From: Pseudaminobacter soli (ex Li et al. 2025) | Lineage (GTDB): Bacteria; Pseudomonadota; Alphaproteobacteria; Rhizobiales; Rhizobiaceae | Reading direction: 5' to 3' | NCBI RefSeq assembly: GCF_029892515.1 | Contig: NZ_JARXVF010000002.1 | Coordinates: 186,001 to 250,000 of the forward strand | DNA length: 64,000 bases | Notes under the pieces: model-generated | What the model was told of the DNA's origin: nothing | What the model saw: the letters and a program-made list of their open reading frames with translations, nothing else | Databases searched by the model: none | Shown: positions 35,392-44,035 of the stretch, in pieces | Numbering within the stretch: the stretch's first letter is position 1 | How the letters are laid out: each line of letters starts with the position of its first letter | Made by a program: the position numbers and the translations under genes

Positions 35392-35529
35392 TGGGGCTAT
35401 GGACGTTGGCCCTATTAGATCCTGACAGGGCTCGTAGCGATCTTCGTCATCTGGGCACTGATATCCTTGAGTCGGCACCGCATGTCAGCAATCACGAAAT
35501 CAGGCGAGGTCCCGATAGGTGCGGAGTGA
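35392..35529 (+). pseudogene. Decayed copy of the small membrane protein encoded at 53414-53581
   Basis: Translation in one plus frame gives WGYGRWPY, a TAG stop, then ILTGLVAIFVIWALISLSRH and RMSAITKSGEVP before TGA. This matches the intact 55-residue protein at 53.4-53.6 kb (RGYRRWPYWILLGLV, VIWALLSLGGH, RMSAVTKSGEVP) with a TGG-to-TAG change. There is no start codon or ribosome binding site. The copy lies 34 bases after chrA. Confidence 0.8.
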
Positions 35530-36149
35530 CGCCGCCGCGAGGCCAAATTTGTGAAGGAGTGGGCCGCCGCGACCTTACAGCTGCTATGTAAGGCGCGTCC
35601 CGATTCCCCAATCGGGGCAGGCCCGGCTTTCCCAGGCCCCCATACCCCTGCCTTGTGGGATGTCGGGCCAACTTACTCGCGTTCTTGATCGCTTCGGCCG
35701 ACTGGGTGATGAGAGGACAGCTCCGCAATGTTCAGCAACAAGCCCGCCATCTCTGGTGAGAAGACGGGCTCGTTGCGGTGGCCCCCGCCACCAATGCGCC
35801 TAGTTGGGATGTTCCGCTTAGGTTCCATTAGCGTATACGAATATGCCCGTCGCCTCGGGGGAGGCGACGGGCGCGTCGGGCGTCCGATGGAGCCGCTAAT
35901 TACGCCAGACACTTCGCACGATTGATGCACGCCCCGGAGATCGAGCGAGCAGTTCCCCCTTGGCGAAGATGGTGCTGCCAGACCATGAAAGCAGTCTAGC
36001 TTTGGCAGAACAGTCGGTCAGGTCGGGGAAAACGGCGGCCTGATCCGGGAAAAGCCCGCCCTGTGGACCGAGGTGGGCTATAGTGTGGTGCAAAACGGCA
36101 CAGGCCGCAACCACTGCGCCGGCGTCCTGAAAGCAAGTGCCGCCAAGCC
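35530..36149. other. Intergenic region with strong hairpins
   Basis: No gene. Two hairpins of the GCCCGCC...CGGGC type are visible: 35741-35770 (AGCCCG/CGGGCT with an inner TCTC/GAGA) and 35845-35872, a perfect 12-bp stem GCCCGTCGCCTC/GAGGCGACGGGC with a GGGG loop. Neither has a clear T-tract, so transcription termination is not proven. Confidence 0.6.
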
Positions 36150-36470
36150 TCAATAGCTATTGCGACCGTATTGGTTGGTACGATCTCCCGCGTTCACGTT
36201 CGGCGCAGCCCGGCGAGTGGGGGTGATGCCGTAGGTTCCGGCGTGAGTCCTGCGGGCTAACGTGCGACCATGGTGGTAGCGGGGAGGCGCCGTGACCCCG
36301 TGCGCCCCGCCGCCTACGGTGCGACCGTAGTGGTAGTTGGCAGGAGCAGTGATCCCGTATGTACCACCAACTCCCGACATCGAGCATGCTGAAGCAAGAG
36401 TCATCAGGCCCATGAGCGCTCCAATGCTCAACAATCCCGAGCACGCGAGTTTTGAAAGATAACGTTTCAT
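36150..36470 (-). CDS. Small secreted protein with His/Tyr-Gly-Arg repeats
   Basis: Protein of 106 residues. It starts MKRYLSKLACSGLLSIGALM, a signal peptide that is almost the same as that of the unrelated protein at 43310-44035; the Cys residues may allow lipidation or a disulfide. The mature part has imperfect repeats (YGITAPANYHYGRTVGGGAH, GVTAPPRYHHGRTLARRTHA, GTYGITP). I do not recognise a family. GGAGAAG lies before the ATG at 36470. It sits behind an EcfG-like promoter (36582-36606), so stress-induced expression is likely. Confidence 0.6.
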   Translation of the reverse strand: MKRYLSKLACSGLLSIGALMGLMTLASACSMSGVGGTYGITAPANYHYGRTVGGGAHGVTAPPRYHHGRTLARRTHAGTYGITPTRRAAPNVNAGDRTNQYGRNSY

Positions 36471-36893
36471 TGTCTTCTCCAAGGGAAATTATCCGTGGAG
36501 CCCAATGCCTGCGATGATCGTGGGGGGATTGACCTCGATGCGATGATCGTTGGGGTGGGGCTCTATCGGACCTGCTAGACAAACGAATTACCAACGAGAA
36601 AATTCCCAGAGATTGGACCTTTCTCAAGGCACTTCATGGAGGCTGCCGCCCGCCCCTGCCGTCGAGGGACAAAATAGCCCGCCGCCTCGGATGAAACGGC
36701 GGGCTTTCGACTTAATGACAGGCTGCACGGTGAAAAATTGGGTCGACAAAAGTGGCTATTTCTTAAAATAGCCAACGTAGTAGATGCCGATCACGTGCTT
36801 CTCAGAAAGTCAGGCGCTTGAGGGATTGACGGCCTGGCAAATTCTGCGCGCCACTTGCAGATCGTCCCAAGCCTCAATGCTGAGTTCACGGCG
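36471..36893. other. Upstream region of the 36470 gene: shared promoter block and hairpin
   Basis: Bases about 36480-36620 carry the promoter block shared with the 44035 gene and, in part, the cupredoxin gene. A perfect hairpin, AGCCCGCCG/CGGCGGGCT, stands at 36676-36705. Bases about 36545-36705 and 38625-38785 are related along their length, so the hairpin and promoter moved together. No further gene is visible to 36893. Confidence 0.6.
36582..36606 (-). promoter_or_regulatory. EcfG-like (general stress) promoter of the 36470 gene
   Basis: Read on the minus strand: GGAAT, 16 bases, CGTT, 112 bases before the start codon. This fits the GGAAC-N16/17-CGTT consensus of alphaproteobacterial general stress sigma factors, with T in place of C. 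It is one of three similar sites in the window. Confidence 0.65.
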
Positions 36894-37967
36894 TCATGCC
36901 GCAGTGTGAAACAGCAGGGTTTCCGCGATCAATCCGGGTCCAAACGACATAGCGCAACCGGTGCGACCGCACGCACCCGAACCCAACAGCCTGTTGAGCA
37001 CAAACATGACAGTCGCGGACGACATGTTGCCATAGCGTCTCAGGATCTCGCGCGACTCCGCCAGCGCCGCTGGCGGGAGTTCGAGAGCGCGCTCAACAGC
37101 GTCGAGCACAGTACGTCCTCCGGGATGCACTGCCCAAAGATCGATCGATGTAGTGGATGCTCCAGCAAGAATCTCATCAGCGTGCACCCTCATGCCATCA
37201 TGGATTGCGGCAGGAACACGTCCCGACAGTGTCATATCGAATCCTGAATCCCCGATATTCCAGGTAATCAGTTCGCGGGTGTTCGGTACTAGCACCGCGT
37301 GGAAGCTGTCGAGTGCGACGCCGACCGGTTCTGCGCTCACGACAGATGCTGCACAGCCGTCGCCGAACAGAAGAAACAAGAGCATCTGCTCAAGGTCGGT
37401 CGTGTCCTGCAGATGCAGGGTACAAAGCTCAAGATTAACGATAAGCACTCGGGCGGAGGCTTCGGAGCGAACGATGTGATGCGCCAGCTTCAACGCGTTG
37501 ATGGCTGCGTAGCAGCCCATGAATCCGACTACGGTGCGTTCGACCTTGCTCGAAAGGCTGCAGCGTTCGACGAGTTCGAGAACAAGGCCGGGCGCAGAGA
37601 AACCGGTACAACATGTCACCACGAGATGGGTGATGCGGTCACGATCCGCTCCGAGTTGCAACATATCGACGGCCCTTTGCGCCAACAGCGGCGCATGCTG
37701 CTCGAATTTCTGCATTCGCGCTGCCGTGTCGGGAAAATCGCAGCGCAGGTAGAAGCCTTCGGCGTCGAGGCGGTCACCTTCCGGCAGATTGCTCGGCGCG
37801 AGGCACGAGTAGCGATGCTCGATTCCAGACTTGTCGGCCATACGCTGGAACAGCAGCGAGTTACGGCGGTCATCGTGAAGCATCGACTGTGCGAAGCGGC
37901 GAAAGGCTTCGTGAACGTCGTAGGGTGGCACAGCCGTGGCTACGCGATTGATATACGCAGTTTGCAT
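36894..37967 (-). CDS. Type III polyketide synthase (chalcone synthase family)
   Basis: Protein of 357 residues with the complete catalytic triad: C152 in GFMGCYAAINAL, H281 in WAVHPGGRTV and N314 in RRYGNMSSATV. Bacterial members make phloroglucinols, pyrones or alkylresorcinols from CoA starters and malonyl-CoA. The frame extends upstream, but GGAGAAG lies before the ATG at 37967. The usual partners (methyltransferase, oxidase) are missing, so the product cannot be inferred. The gene is flanked by hairpins and the stress-promoter blocks but has no such promoter itself that I could find. Confidence 0.9.
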   Translation of the reverse strand: MQTAYINRVATAVPPYDVHEAFRRFAQSMLHDDRRNSLLFQRMADKSGIEHRYSCLAPSNLPEGDRLDAEGFYLRCDFPDTAARMQKFEQHAPLLAQRAVDMLQLGADRDRITHLVVTCCTGFSAPGLVLELVERCSLSSKVERTVVGFMGCYAAINALKLAHHIVRSEASARVLIVNLELCTLHLQDTTDLEQMLLFLLFGDGCAASVVSAEPVGVALDSFHAVLVPNTRELITWNIGDSGFDMTLSGRVPAAIHDGMRVHADEILAGASTTSIDLWAVHPGGRTVLDAVERALELPPAALAESREILRRYGNMSSATVMFVLNRLLGSGACGRTGCAMSFGPGLIAETLLFHTAA

Positions 37968-38132
37968 CGTCAACTTCTCCGCTCGCGGCGGTGCCACCGC
38001 GAGCGCGGATTCCACACCGAAAGAACGCTAGCCGAATGGGAAATATTGCGGCGGTGCCGTGAGATCAGGGTCAACACTGCGTGAAGGGTCGGGTCCGGGT
38101 GAGAGAAGCGCAAACAGCCATTAGGCCAAACG

Positions 38133-38170
38133 CGAAAGCCCACCCTGGAGACGAAGTGGGCTTCGCTTTC
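38133..38170 (-). terminator. Hairpin downstream of the cupredoxin gene
   Basis: On the plus strand GCGAAAGCCCAC pairs with GTGGGCTTCGC (one bulge), just past the cupredoxin stop codon. It probably ends or stabilises the cupredoxin transcript. Confidence 0.6.
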
Positions 38171-38187
38171 GTCACTGGAGAATCCGG

Positions 38188-38505
38188 CTATTTCGCAGCT
38201 ACGGTGATATGACCCTTCATGCTTGGGTGAATGCTGCAGTGGTAATTGAACTCTCCTGCCTTCTTCACGACCTCGCTCGCAGCCTTGTTCGGCGGGAGGG
38301 TCAAATCCCAGCCGCCCTTGGCCGTTACCGTATGACCCACCGAGTCCTCGTTGACCCATTTTATCGTATCGCCGACTTTGGCATGAATATCTGCCGGTGC
38401 GAACGCGTGGTGCTTGATCGTGACTTGAATAGTTTCAGCTTGCACGGCACCACTCATGATTAGCGTCATAAAAGTGGTGATCAACAGAGATTTCCTTGAC
38501 AACAT
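38188..38505 (-). CDS. Periplasmic cupredoxin (amicyanin/plastocyanin-like)
   Basis: Protein of 105 residues with a signal peptide (MLSRKSLLITTFMTLIMSGA, cleavage after VQA). The blue-copper ligands are all there: H58 in VGHTVT, then C90, H93 and M96 in YHCSIHPSMKGH. Such proteins shuttle electrons or bind copper in the periplasm. AGGGAGG precedes the ATG at 38505; the frame's first ATG lies eight codons upstream. An EcfG-like promoter (38659-38684) is 154 bases upstream. A truncated relative lies at 54852-55083. Confidence 0.9.
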   Translation of the reverse strand: MLSRKSLLITTFMTLIMSGAVQAETIQVTIKHHAFAPADIHAKVGDTIKWVNEDSVGHTVTAKGGWDLTLPPNKAASEVVKKAGEFNYHCSIHPSMKGHITVAAK

Positions 38506-39596
38506 CCATACCTCCCTGTTTTGCGACACATCGAATGCCGCCCGAAGAAAGGCGTTCCATAAAGCGTCAACTCACAAGACCGTCAGTTCAACATCGCTAT
38601 GGCCATTTAAGGACATCGATGCTCTGATCATGTGAGCTCTATCGGACCGCTTATATTAAACGCTTCGCCAACGAGAAATATTCCCGGAGATTGGACATTT
38701 CTAAGGGCACTTCACGGCGGAGCGCCCAATCCCCGCCATCGAGAGACAAAAAAGTGCCCGCCGCCTCGGTGAGACGACGAGCTCTGAGGCATCCAGCGTT
38801 AGCAGGGGCAAAAACACGCCAGGAAGCCATGACTGTTTGGAAACACGTTGTTGCTGCCGATGTTCCTCGGCCGAAAAGAGAGCCCGTCATCTGCAGACAA
38901 CGGGCAAAGCATGGAATGACACATTCGGGGGGACAACTCGCATGCCGCCCTGTTGTTCCGGGTTCGTCTGACCTTCTCGCAAGCTGCCTGCACTCATGCT
39001 GCGGGAACGACGCCCGCCGGGCATCTAGTCGGACTCAGTTTCCAAGATTGAGGGAGAGCAACCTGCGCATGACAGCACTCCTGCGCATGCCACGATGATA
39101 CGCCGGAGGGGATCACGACGACAAACCAGCGCGCGTTCAAAAAGAAGAAGCCCGCCGTCTGTCTGAAAGGCGGCGGGCAATAGTTTAGCCATTGATGTGC
39201 TCGAAACGATTGAACTGTGATGAGGTTCCCGGTGGATGGGGCTTTTTTTGGCACGCACAAAAAATTGCCCGCCACCTCGAGCGAGACGACGGGCTAACAA
39301 CTGACGGCTCAACCTAGCGCAGCCGCCAGCAAAACAATGCCACTATGGATATGGCGCGGACTAGCCTGGGTTCCAGGTCTTTCATCAAAAAAAGCTCGCC
39401 TCGGCGATTGGCTGCGACCGTGCCAGGTCGAACATGACATGGTCTTTCGGCGTGCCGATTGCACCAGCGCGCGCGGTAAAGCTTGCGGTACAGCTTGGCC
39501 CCGGCGGAGCGCGCAACTTGCCCGCGACGGCCATTGGTGGTTACTTTGCGTTTGGCCCAAAGATGCCTGGATGCATAGTCCCCGGGGTGGCGGATC
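38506..39596. other. Intergenic region with promoter block and hairpins
   Basis: About 1.1 kb without a supportable gene. Bases 38625-38785 repeat the block at 36545-36705. Hairpin-type sequences stand at 38756-38782 (imperfect), 39150-39178 (GCCCGCCG/CGGCGGGC, perfect) and 39267-39295 (GCCCG/CGGGC, imperfect). The sequence from 39300 to 39596 leads to the kinase gene and shows nothing I can call. Confidence 0.5.
38659..38684 (-). promoter_or_regulatory. EcfG-like promoter of the cupredoxin gene
   Basis: On the minus strand: GGAAT, 17 bases, CGTT, in the repeat block at 38625-38785. Confidence 0.6.
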
Positions 39597-41144
39597 ATGC
39601 TCAGTGCCCGTGAAGTCGACGCGAAGGCAAGAAGACTATTCACCTCGAACCGAGGCTGGCTACCTTACCTGCTATTCGGAGGCGCTTATGCGGCACTCTT
39701 CGCCCTTGGCGTCTACACGGATGTCAACAGCGTACTTGCGCTGGCCTGGCCTGCCAACGCGTTCATGCTCGGCATTCTGGTACGTTTTCCTCTGTTGGCG
39801 CGCCCCCTCGGCTGGATTGCCTGTCTTGTCGGGCTTGCGATCGCCAGTGCGATAATCGGTTACGGGATAGTCGAAGGCGCGAAACTGGCCGCATATAATT
39901 TCGGAATCGCTGCCATCGGCTATTTTGTGCTTTCGAGTTTCAGTCGGGTTGACCAGCGGCTGGAGCGCCCGATCTCGATCTTCTACATGCTGGCGGCCGT
40001 GGTCCCCGCGTCGCTTTACGCTGGGGTGGCGGGCTCAATGCTAGATGGGTCTTTGTTTGGCATGGCCGGAACCGTGAACGTTCTTCGTTACTGGTTTTCA
40101 GTCGAGCTTTTGAACCAGCTTGCTTTTTTGCCTATGATCCTGGCGCTTCCGGAAGGGGGCCAATGGTCACGGCAGCTGCCACTGAGCTTTCACGATCAGG
40201 CACCGATCATCGTGCTGGTCCTTTCGGCCGCCGTGGGCACCATGTTCGGCGGGCTGGCGGCGCTCGCATTCCCGGTTCCGGCCCTGCTTTTGTGTGCGAT
40301 TTCCTATCGCGTTTTCCTGACGGCTTTGCTGACGTTCGCCTACTGCGTTTGGACCGTTATTGCGACGACGTTGGCCTATGTCGACTTGTCGAATATCAAT
40401 CAGTCGCTGGTGTTGTCTGTGGCAATGGGGCGCGCACTGGTCACTTTGGGTCCGCTCATCATCTCCACGACCACGGCGAAACGAAACGAGGTTCTTGAAC
40501 AACTGAGATACCTCGCTGCCGAGCGTGAAATCGTGTCCAACGAACTCGAGCATCGGATCAAGAACCTGTTCGCCCTGGTGAGCGGGCTAATCAGTCTGTC
40601 CATCAGGGACAACCCCGATCTGAAACCGTTGGCGGATACTTTGAGAAATCGTCTGGTCGCGCTCCAGCATGCGCATGGTCTCATACGGACCATGAACGCA
40701 TCCACCGGTGTTCCAGGTGAACTTACTTCGCTGAAGGCGTTGATCGGTGTTCTGCTTAGACCATATGACGGTCGCGTCGAAAAGCACCTCGTTGTCGATG
40801 GCGACGATGCTTTCATTGATGGTGGAACCGTCACCCTGCTAGCTCTCGTTTTTCACGAGTTGGCGACGAACTCGGCCAAATATGGTGCGCTCAGCGACCC
40901 AGAGGGGACCCTGGAGGTTCACATCAAGCACCACATTGACGAGTTGCATGTGAAGTGGATCGAGAAGGTTCCTAGAGCAAGCGGCCAGGTGGCTGCCGCC
41001 GACAGCGGCTTTGGCTCGAAGCTCTTGGACCTCACGATCATAAGGCAATTGCGCGGAAGCTATACTCGTAGCCAGACAATCGGCGGTGTGAGCGTGGAGA
41101 TCATCCTGCCGAGCAAACTGTTCCATCGCAAAGCAGGCCGCTGA
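39597..41144 (+). CDS. MASE1-like membrane HWE histidine kinase
   Basis: Protein of 515 residues. Residues about 20-295 hold eight or so membrane helices of MASE1 type (LAWPANAFMLGILVRFPLLA, NVLRYWFSVELLNQLAFLP). The phosphoacceptor box of the HWE/HisKA_2 kind is ELEHRIKN with H319, followed by LVFHELATNSAKYGALS and GFGSKLLDLTIIRQL in the ATPase part. The sensed signal is unknown. A GGGGTGGCGG element precedes the ATG at 39597. No response regulator is adjacent, but kinases of this class often act on PhyR in the general stress pathway. Confidence 0.88.
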   Translation: MLSAREVDAKARRLFTSNRGWLPYLLFGGAYAALFALGVYTDVNSVLALAWPANAFMLGILVRFPLLARPLGWIACLVGLAIASAIIGYGIVEGAKLAAYNFGIAAIGYFVLSSFSRVDQRLERPISIFYMLAAVVPASLYAGVAGSMLDGSLFGMAGTVNVLRYWFSVELLNQLAFLPMILALPEGGQWSRQLPLSFHDQAPIIVLVLSAAVGTMFGGLAALAFPVPALLLCAISYRVFLTALLTFAYCVWTVIATTLAYVDLSNINQSLVLSVAMGRALVTLGPLIISTTTAKRNEVLEQLRYLAAEREIVSNELEHRIKNLFALVSGLISLSIRDNPDLKPLADTLRNRLVALQHAHGLIRTMNASTGVPGELTSLKALIGVLLRPYDGRVEKHLVVDGDDAFIDGGTVTLLALVFHELATNSAKYGALSDPEGTLEVHIKHHIDELHVKWIEKVPRASGQVAAADSGFGSKLLDLTIIRQLRGSYTRSQTIGGVSVEIILPSKLFHRKAGR

Positions 41145-41635
41145 CCACGGCGACTAAGTGGACATGGCACACGCTGCCTTGTTGTTCCGACCTACTCTGG
41201 CTTTCTCGGAAGCTTTGTGCGCTGCCGCTCTGCCTTGATCCGCTTCGGCGTTGATGTTTCTGAGCGACGGCCGCCAGCCAGGCTGCCGGTCAGGTCACGG
41301 AAAACGGCACCTGGTAGGCAAAATCCACCATCTCGCTAGGCATCGGGTGAATGCACTCATCACATTGCCGGACTTGTGCTTGCCGGCTCGTATGGCGACG
41401 CTATCAGCGCTGCCAGCGCTTCGGCAGCAGAGGCCCGGTGAATAGCTCCCCCGACTGGCATCATCGGGCCTCACCTCATGGGTATGAGCAAAAAAAGCCC
41501 GCAGATAGGCACTCATATCGCCACCACCTTTGGCGGAAGGTCATGCAACCGAGAGCCAGATCGCTCGACCACTGGCGCTTGCCGTAACCTGGGCTCTTCC
41601 ACATCAACCTGTGTTCCAGCCGGAGGAAGGCCTCT
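41145..41635. other. Intergenic region
   Basis: No gene, hairpin or repeat clear enough to call between the kinase and the first DUF982 gene. Confidence 0.4.
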
Positions 41636-41926
41636 ATGAACGCCAAGCGTTTCTCTCAGCCTGTCGAGATCTATGTCGGACCTGGATCCCCCCGAGTGAT
41701 CGAGAATGCCGGGCAAGCATTCGATGTGCTGAACAAATGGAGCGGGAGCCGTGGTCCGTGGCATGCCCAGGCACTCAGCAAGTGCCAGAGCGCGTTGACC
41801 AATCATGGCGACGTTGCAGCCGCTCGCATTGCATTTGTGGCCTTTGCGCGGGCGAGAGGGATACTGGTGCCCGATGTGCTCACGGCTGCCATGACCGAGG
41901 CTGCACGGGAGTGGCTGAAGCACTGA
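41636..41926 (+). CDS. DUF982 family protein
   Basis: Protein of 96 residues, first of three tandem DUF982 genes. It has the family outline (FSQPVEIYVGPGSPRVIENA, WHAQALSKCQSAL, AFVAFARARGILV) but the conserved WP is changed to KWSGSRGPW. GCCGGAGGAAGG precedes the ATG. Function unknown. Confidence 0.7.
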   Translation: MNAKRFSQPVEIYVGPGSPRVIENAGQAFDVLNKWSGSRGPWHAQALSKCQSALTNHGDVAAARIAFVAFARARGILVPDVLTAAMTEAAREWLKH

Positions 41927-41979
41927 TTTCGTGCAACCGCCCTCCCGGGATGGCGTTGATGCGCTGTGGAGGTCGAGCG

Positions 41980-42237
41980 ATGGATCGCGGCGAATTCTTT
42001 CCTGTTGCGGTGACGCTTAGCGACGGAACCGAGTTCTGCGTCGCCGATGTCCTGCAGGCAGGTGATTTTCTGCTGCATCAGTGGCCGAGAGGCGACAGCC
42101 TCAGTCAGTCCAAGGCACGGCGTGCCTGCCTCAAATTCATCGAGGGACGCGCCACTGTCGAGGAGGTTCGCAGAGCCTTCGAGCAAGCAGCCGAAGACGC
42201 TGGGATATTGGTGCACCGAATGGCCGCCCCCGGTTGA
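41980..42237 (+). CDS. DUF982 family protein
   Basis: Protein of 85 residues, second in the tandem. It shows the typical family motifs: FCVADVLQAGDFLLHQWPRG, a basic-Cys motif KARRACLKFIEG, and AFEQAAEDAGILV. GTGGAGG lies ten bases before the ATG. It is closely similar to the next gene, so a tandem duplication is likely. Confidence 0.78.
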   Translation: MDRGEFFPVAVTLSDGTEFCVADVLQAGDFLLHQWPRGDSLSQSKARRACLKFIEGRATVEEVRRAFEQAAEDAGILVHRMAAPG

Positions 42238-42257
42238 TGGGCTTTGGAGGCTGTGCC

Positions 42258-42497
42258 ATGGATCACGGCTGGTTCCGACTCGTTCCAATTACGTTCGGGC
42301 GAGGCATCGTCTACAAGGTCGACAACGTTAACCAGGTGGCGAACATGCTGCTGACCCGCTGGCCGATGCCAGACAGCCCCACACAGGTTGCGGCGCGCAG
42401 GGCGTGCTTTGCGTTCATGAATGGCAGCGGCACCGCGGAAGCTGTGCGCGAAGCCTTTGAACGAGCCGCGGAGGAAGCCGGGATATTGGTGCGGTGA
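42258..42497 (+). CDS. DUF982 family protein
   Basis: Protein of 79 residues, third in the tandem, starting MDHGWFRLVPITF, with VDNVNQVANMLLTRWPMPDS and a final AFERAAEEAGILV. TTGGAGG precedes the ATG. Start sequence, ribosome binding site and end are similar to the preceding gene. Confidence 0.78.
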   Translation: MDHGWFRLVPITFGRGIVYKVDNVNQVANMLLTRWPMPDSPTQVAARRACFAFMNGSGTAEAVREAFERAAEEAGILVR

Positions 42498-42644
42498 GGT
42501 CACGCCAATGCCCATGACCTCAATTCTAGCAGGCGCGACAGCCAGACGCTGTCGAGGTCCGGTGACATTTGGCTCTACCTAAACAGCGCGCTAGCTCTGC
42601 ACCTTCCTATTCAATAGTATCACAGCGGCAGCGGGAGCCCGGAC

Positions 42645-42959
42645 ATGTCGCCCAACCTGCAATCGCAACTTCGTTCATCTAGCTCCGCGTTTGCGGCGGC
42701 AGGTTTCGCCCTATGTGCTGCGGCGAGTGCTTATGTCTTGCCAGCCTGGGATGAGGTTTTGCCTGGGGGAGCAATCATCTGGCAGGCGGTGGCGCTTGTG
42801 ACAGCCTGCTTGGGGGCGGTGAGGGCTTGGCGGCGACTGCCCATCGAAACGTCATGGTCGCCGGCTATGGTCGTCCGATTCATTGCTGCGGCGGCGCTGT
42901 TGATGGCGCTGCTTTGGCTCATAGGCGTGGGGATACTCTGGCTGGTGTGGCCGCGCTAA
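42645..42959 (+). CDS. Small membrane protein
   Basis: Protein of 104 residues with about three membrane segments (FAAAGFALCAAASAYVLPAW, IIWQAVALVTACLGAV, MVVRFIAAAALLMALLWLIG). No family recognised. GCGGGAGC lies ahead of the ATG. It follows the DUF982 cluster by 147 bases. Confidence 0.55.
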   Translation: MSPNLQSQLRSSSSAFAAAGFALCAAASAYVLPAWDEVLPGGAIIWQAVALVTACLGAVRAWRRLPIETSWSPAMVVRFIAAAALLMALLWLIGVGILWLVWPR

Positions 42960-43309
42960 CCGTTGGCCCACCTTATCACCTCTCATCGCGCTTTTTACCA
43001 TCCTGCCAGAGCCGCGCCGACAACGACGAAGCCCAAGCTAGACTTGCTTACGCTGGCTGGGCACCACATGCATCAATTCACCAGGTCGCCAGTACAACGC
43101 TGCGTTACTCATCCACGGCGAAAACCCATAAAGACCCGCCCCAGCGGACCGGAGCGGGCAAATCACTGGCTTAAATGTAGCTCTCAACACTAATAAGTCC
43201 AAACCTGCCAGTTGGAGGACGTGACGCACGGCTCGACGCAGCAGTCGACCTGCATCCGGTCGCCTTCCTTTGCGAATTTGGGCAGCCTAAAACCGTGTAT
43301 CCGGCACTG
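42960..43309. other. Intergenic region between convergent genes
   Basis: No gene. A weak GC-rich hairpin (ACCCGCCCC/GGAGCGGG) lies at about 43131-43160. Confidence 0.4.
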
Positions 43310-44035
43310 TTAGTATCCCGAATAGTATGGCGGATAGCAGGTGCCGTAGTAGCGGTAGACCCACGGGTCGCAGTAAGAAGAATACCACCATGGCACGCCT
43401 ATTCCGAAGAAGAACGCGTTGTCGTGGTCGCGGAAGAAGCGCCGATGATGGATGAAGAAGCGCCCATGATGGAAGAAGCGGCCGTCACGGAAGCGTTCAC
43501 CGCGGAAGCCGTGGAAGCCACGGAAGCCTTCAGCGCGGAATCCGTGGAAACCACCCATGCCACGGAAGCCGCCCATGCCGTGGAAGCCACCCATGCCATG
43601 GAAGCCGCCAGGGAAGCCGCCATGAAAGCCGCCAAAGCCGCCATGGAAACCACCAAAGCCGCCGCCACCGTGGAAGCCGCCAAAGCCGCCGCCGCCATGG
43701 AACCCACCAAAGCCGCCACCGCCGTGCATGAAGCCGCCACCACCCATGCCACCGCGAACAAGCTGCACGCTGCCGCCAGGATCACCGGATTTGCGCACCA
43801 GGACGGCTGACTCAAACTTGCCTTGGCAGACTGCCGTGGTGCAGAGCAAGTTCCAAATCTGGCCGTCTGAAGTCGGCTTTGCGGAAAGCGACTGGAAGGC
43901 CTCGTCGGCCGCGTTGACCGTCGAAGCAATGTCGGGAACAGCGCTGGGGATGCTCTCGGCAAAGGCAGGGGCATTGGAGAGCGCTCCAATGCCCAGCAAC
44001 CCCGAACATGCGAGTGTAGAGAGATAACGTCTCAT
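43310..44035 (-). CDS. Secreted Gly/Phe/His-rich repeat protein
   Basis: Protein of 241 residues. Residues 1-27 form a signal peptide (MRRYLSTLACSGLLGIGALS, cleavage near AFA-ES), shared with the 36470 gene. Residues about 28-90 are an ordinary domain with two Cys (LLCTTAVCQGKFESAVLV). After VRGGMGGGG a low-complexity region has GGFGGFHGGG-type repeats, then HGMGGF repeats, then a Phe/Arg/His-rich part (FHGFRGERFRDGRFFHHGRF) and a Tyr/Cys-rich end (CDPWVYRYYGTCYPPYY). Low-complexity repeats of this kind may phase separate or bind metals or polymers; the function is unknown. GGAGAAG precedes the ATG. An EcfG-like promoter lies 85 bases upstream. Confidence 0.75.
   Translation of the reverse strand: MRRYLSTLACSGLLGIGALSNAPAFAESIPSAVPDIASTVNAADEAFQSLSAKPTSDGQIWNLLCTTAVCQGKFESAVLVRKSGDPGGSVQLVRGGMGGGGFMHGGGGFGGFHGGGGFGGFHGGGGFGGFHGGFGGFHGGFPGGFHGMGGFHGMGGFRGMGGFHGFRAEGFRGFHGFRGERFRDGRFFHHGRFFIHHRRFFRDHDNAFFFGIGVPWWYSSYCDPWVYRYYGTCYPPYYSGY

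Noticed and set aside
35530-39300. Repeated GCCCGCC hairpins considered as a CRISPR array
   Set aside because: Spacing is irregular, the units are hairpins without uniform spacers, and no cas gene is near.
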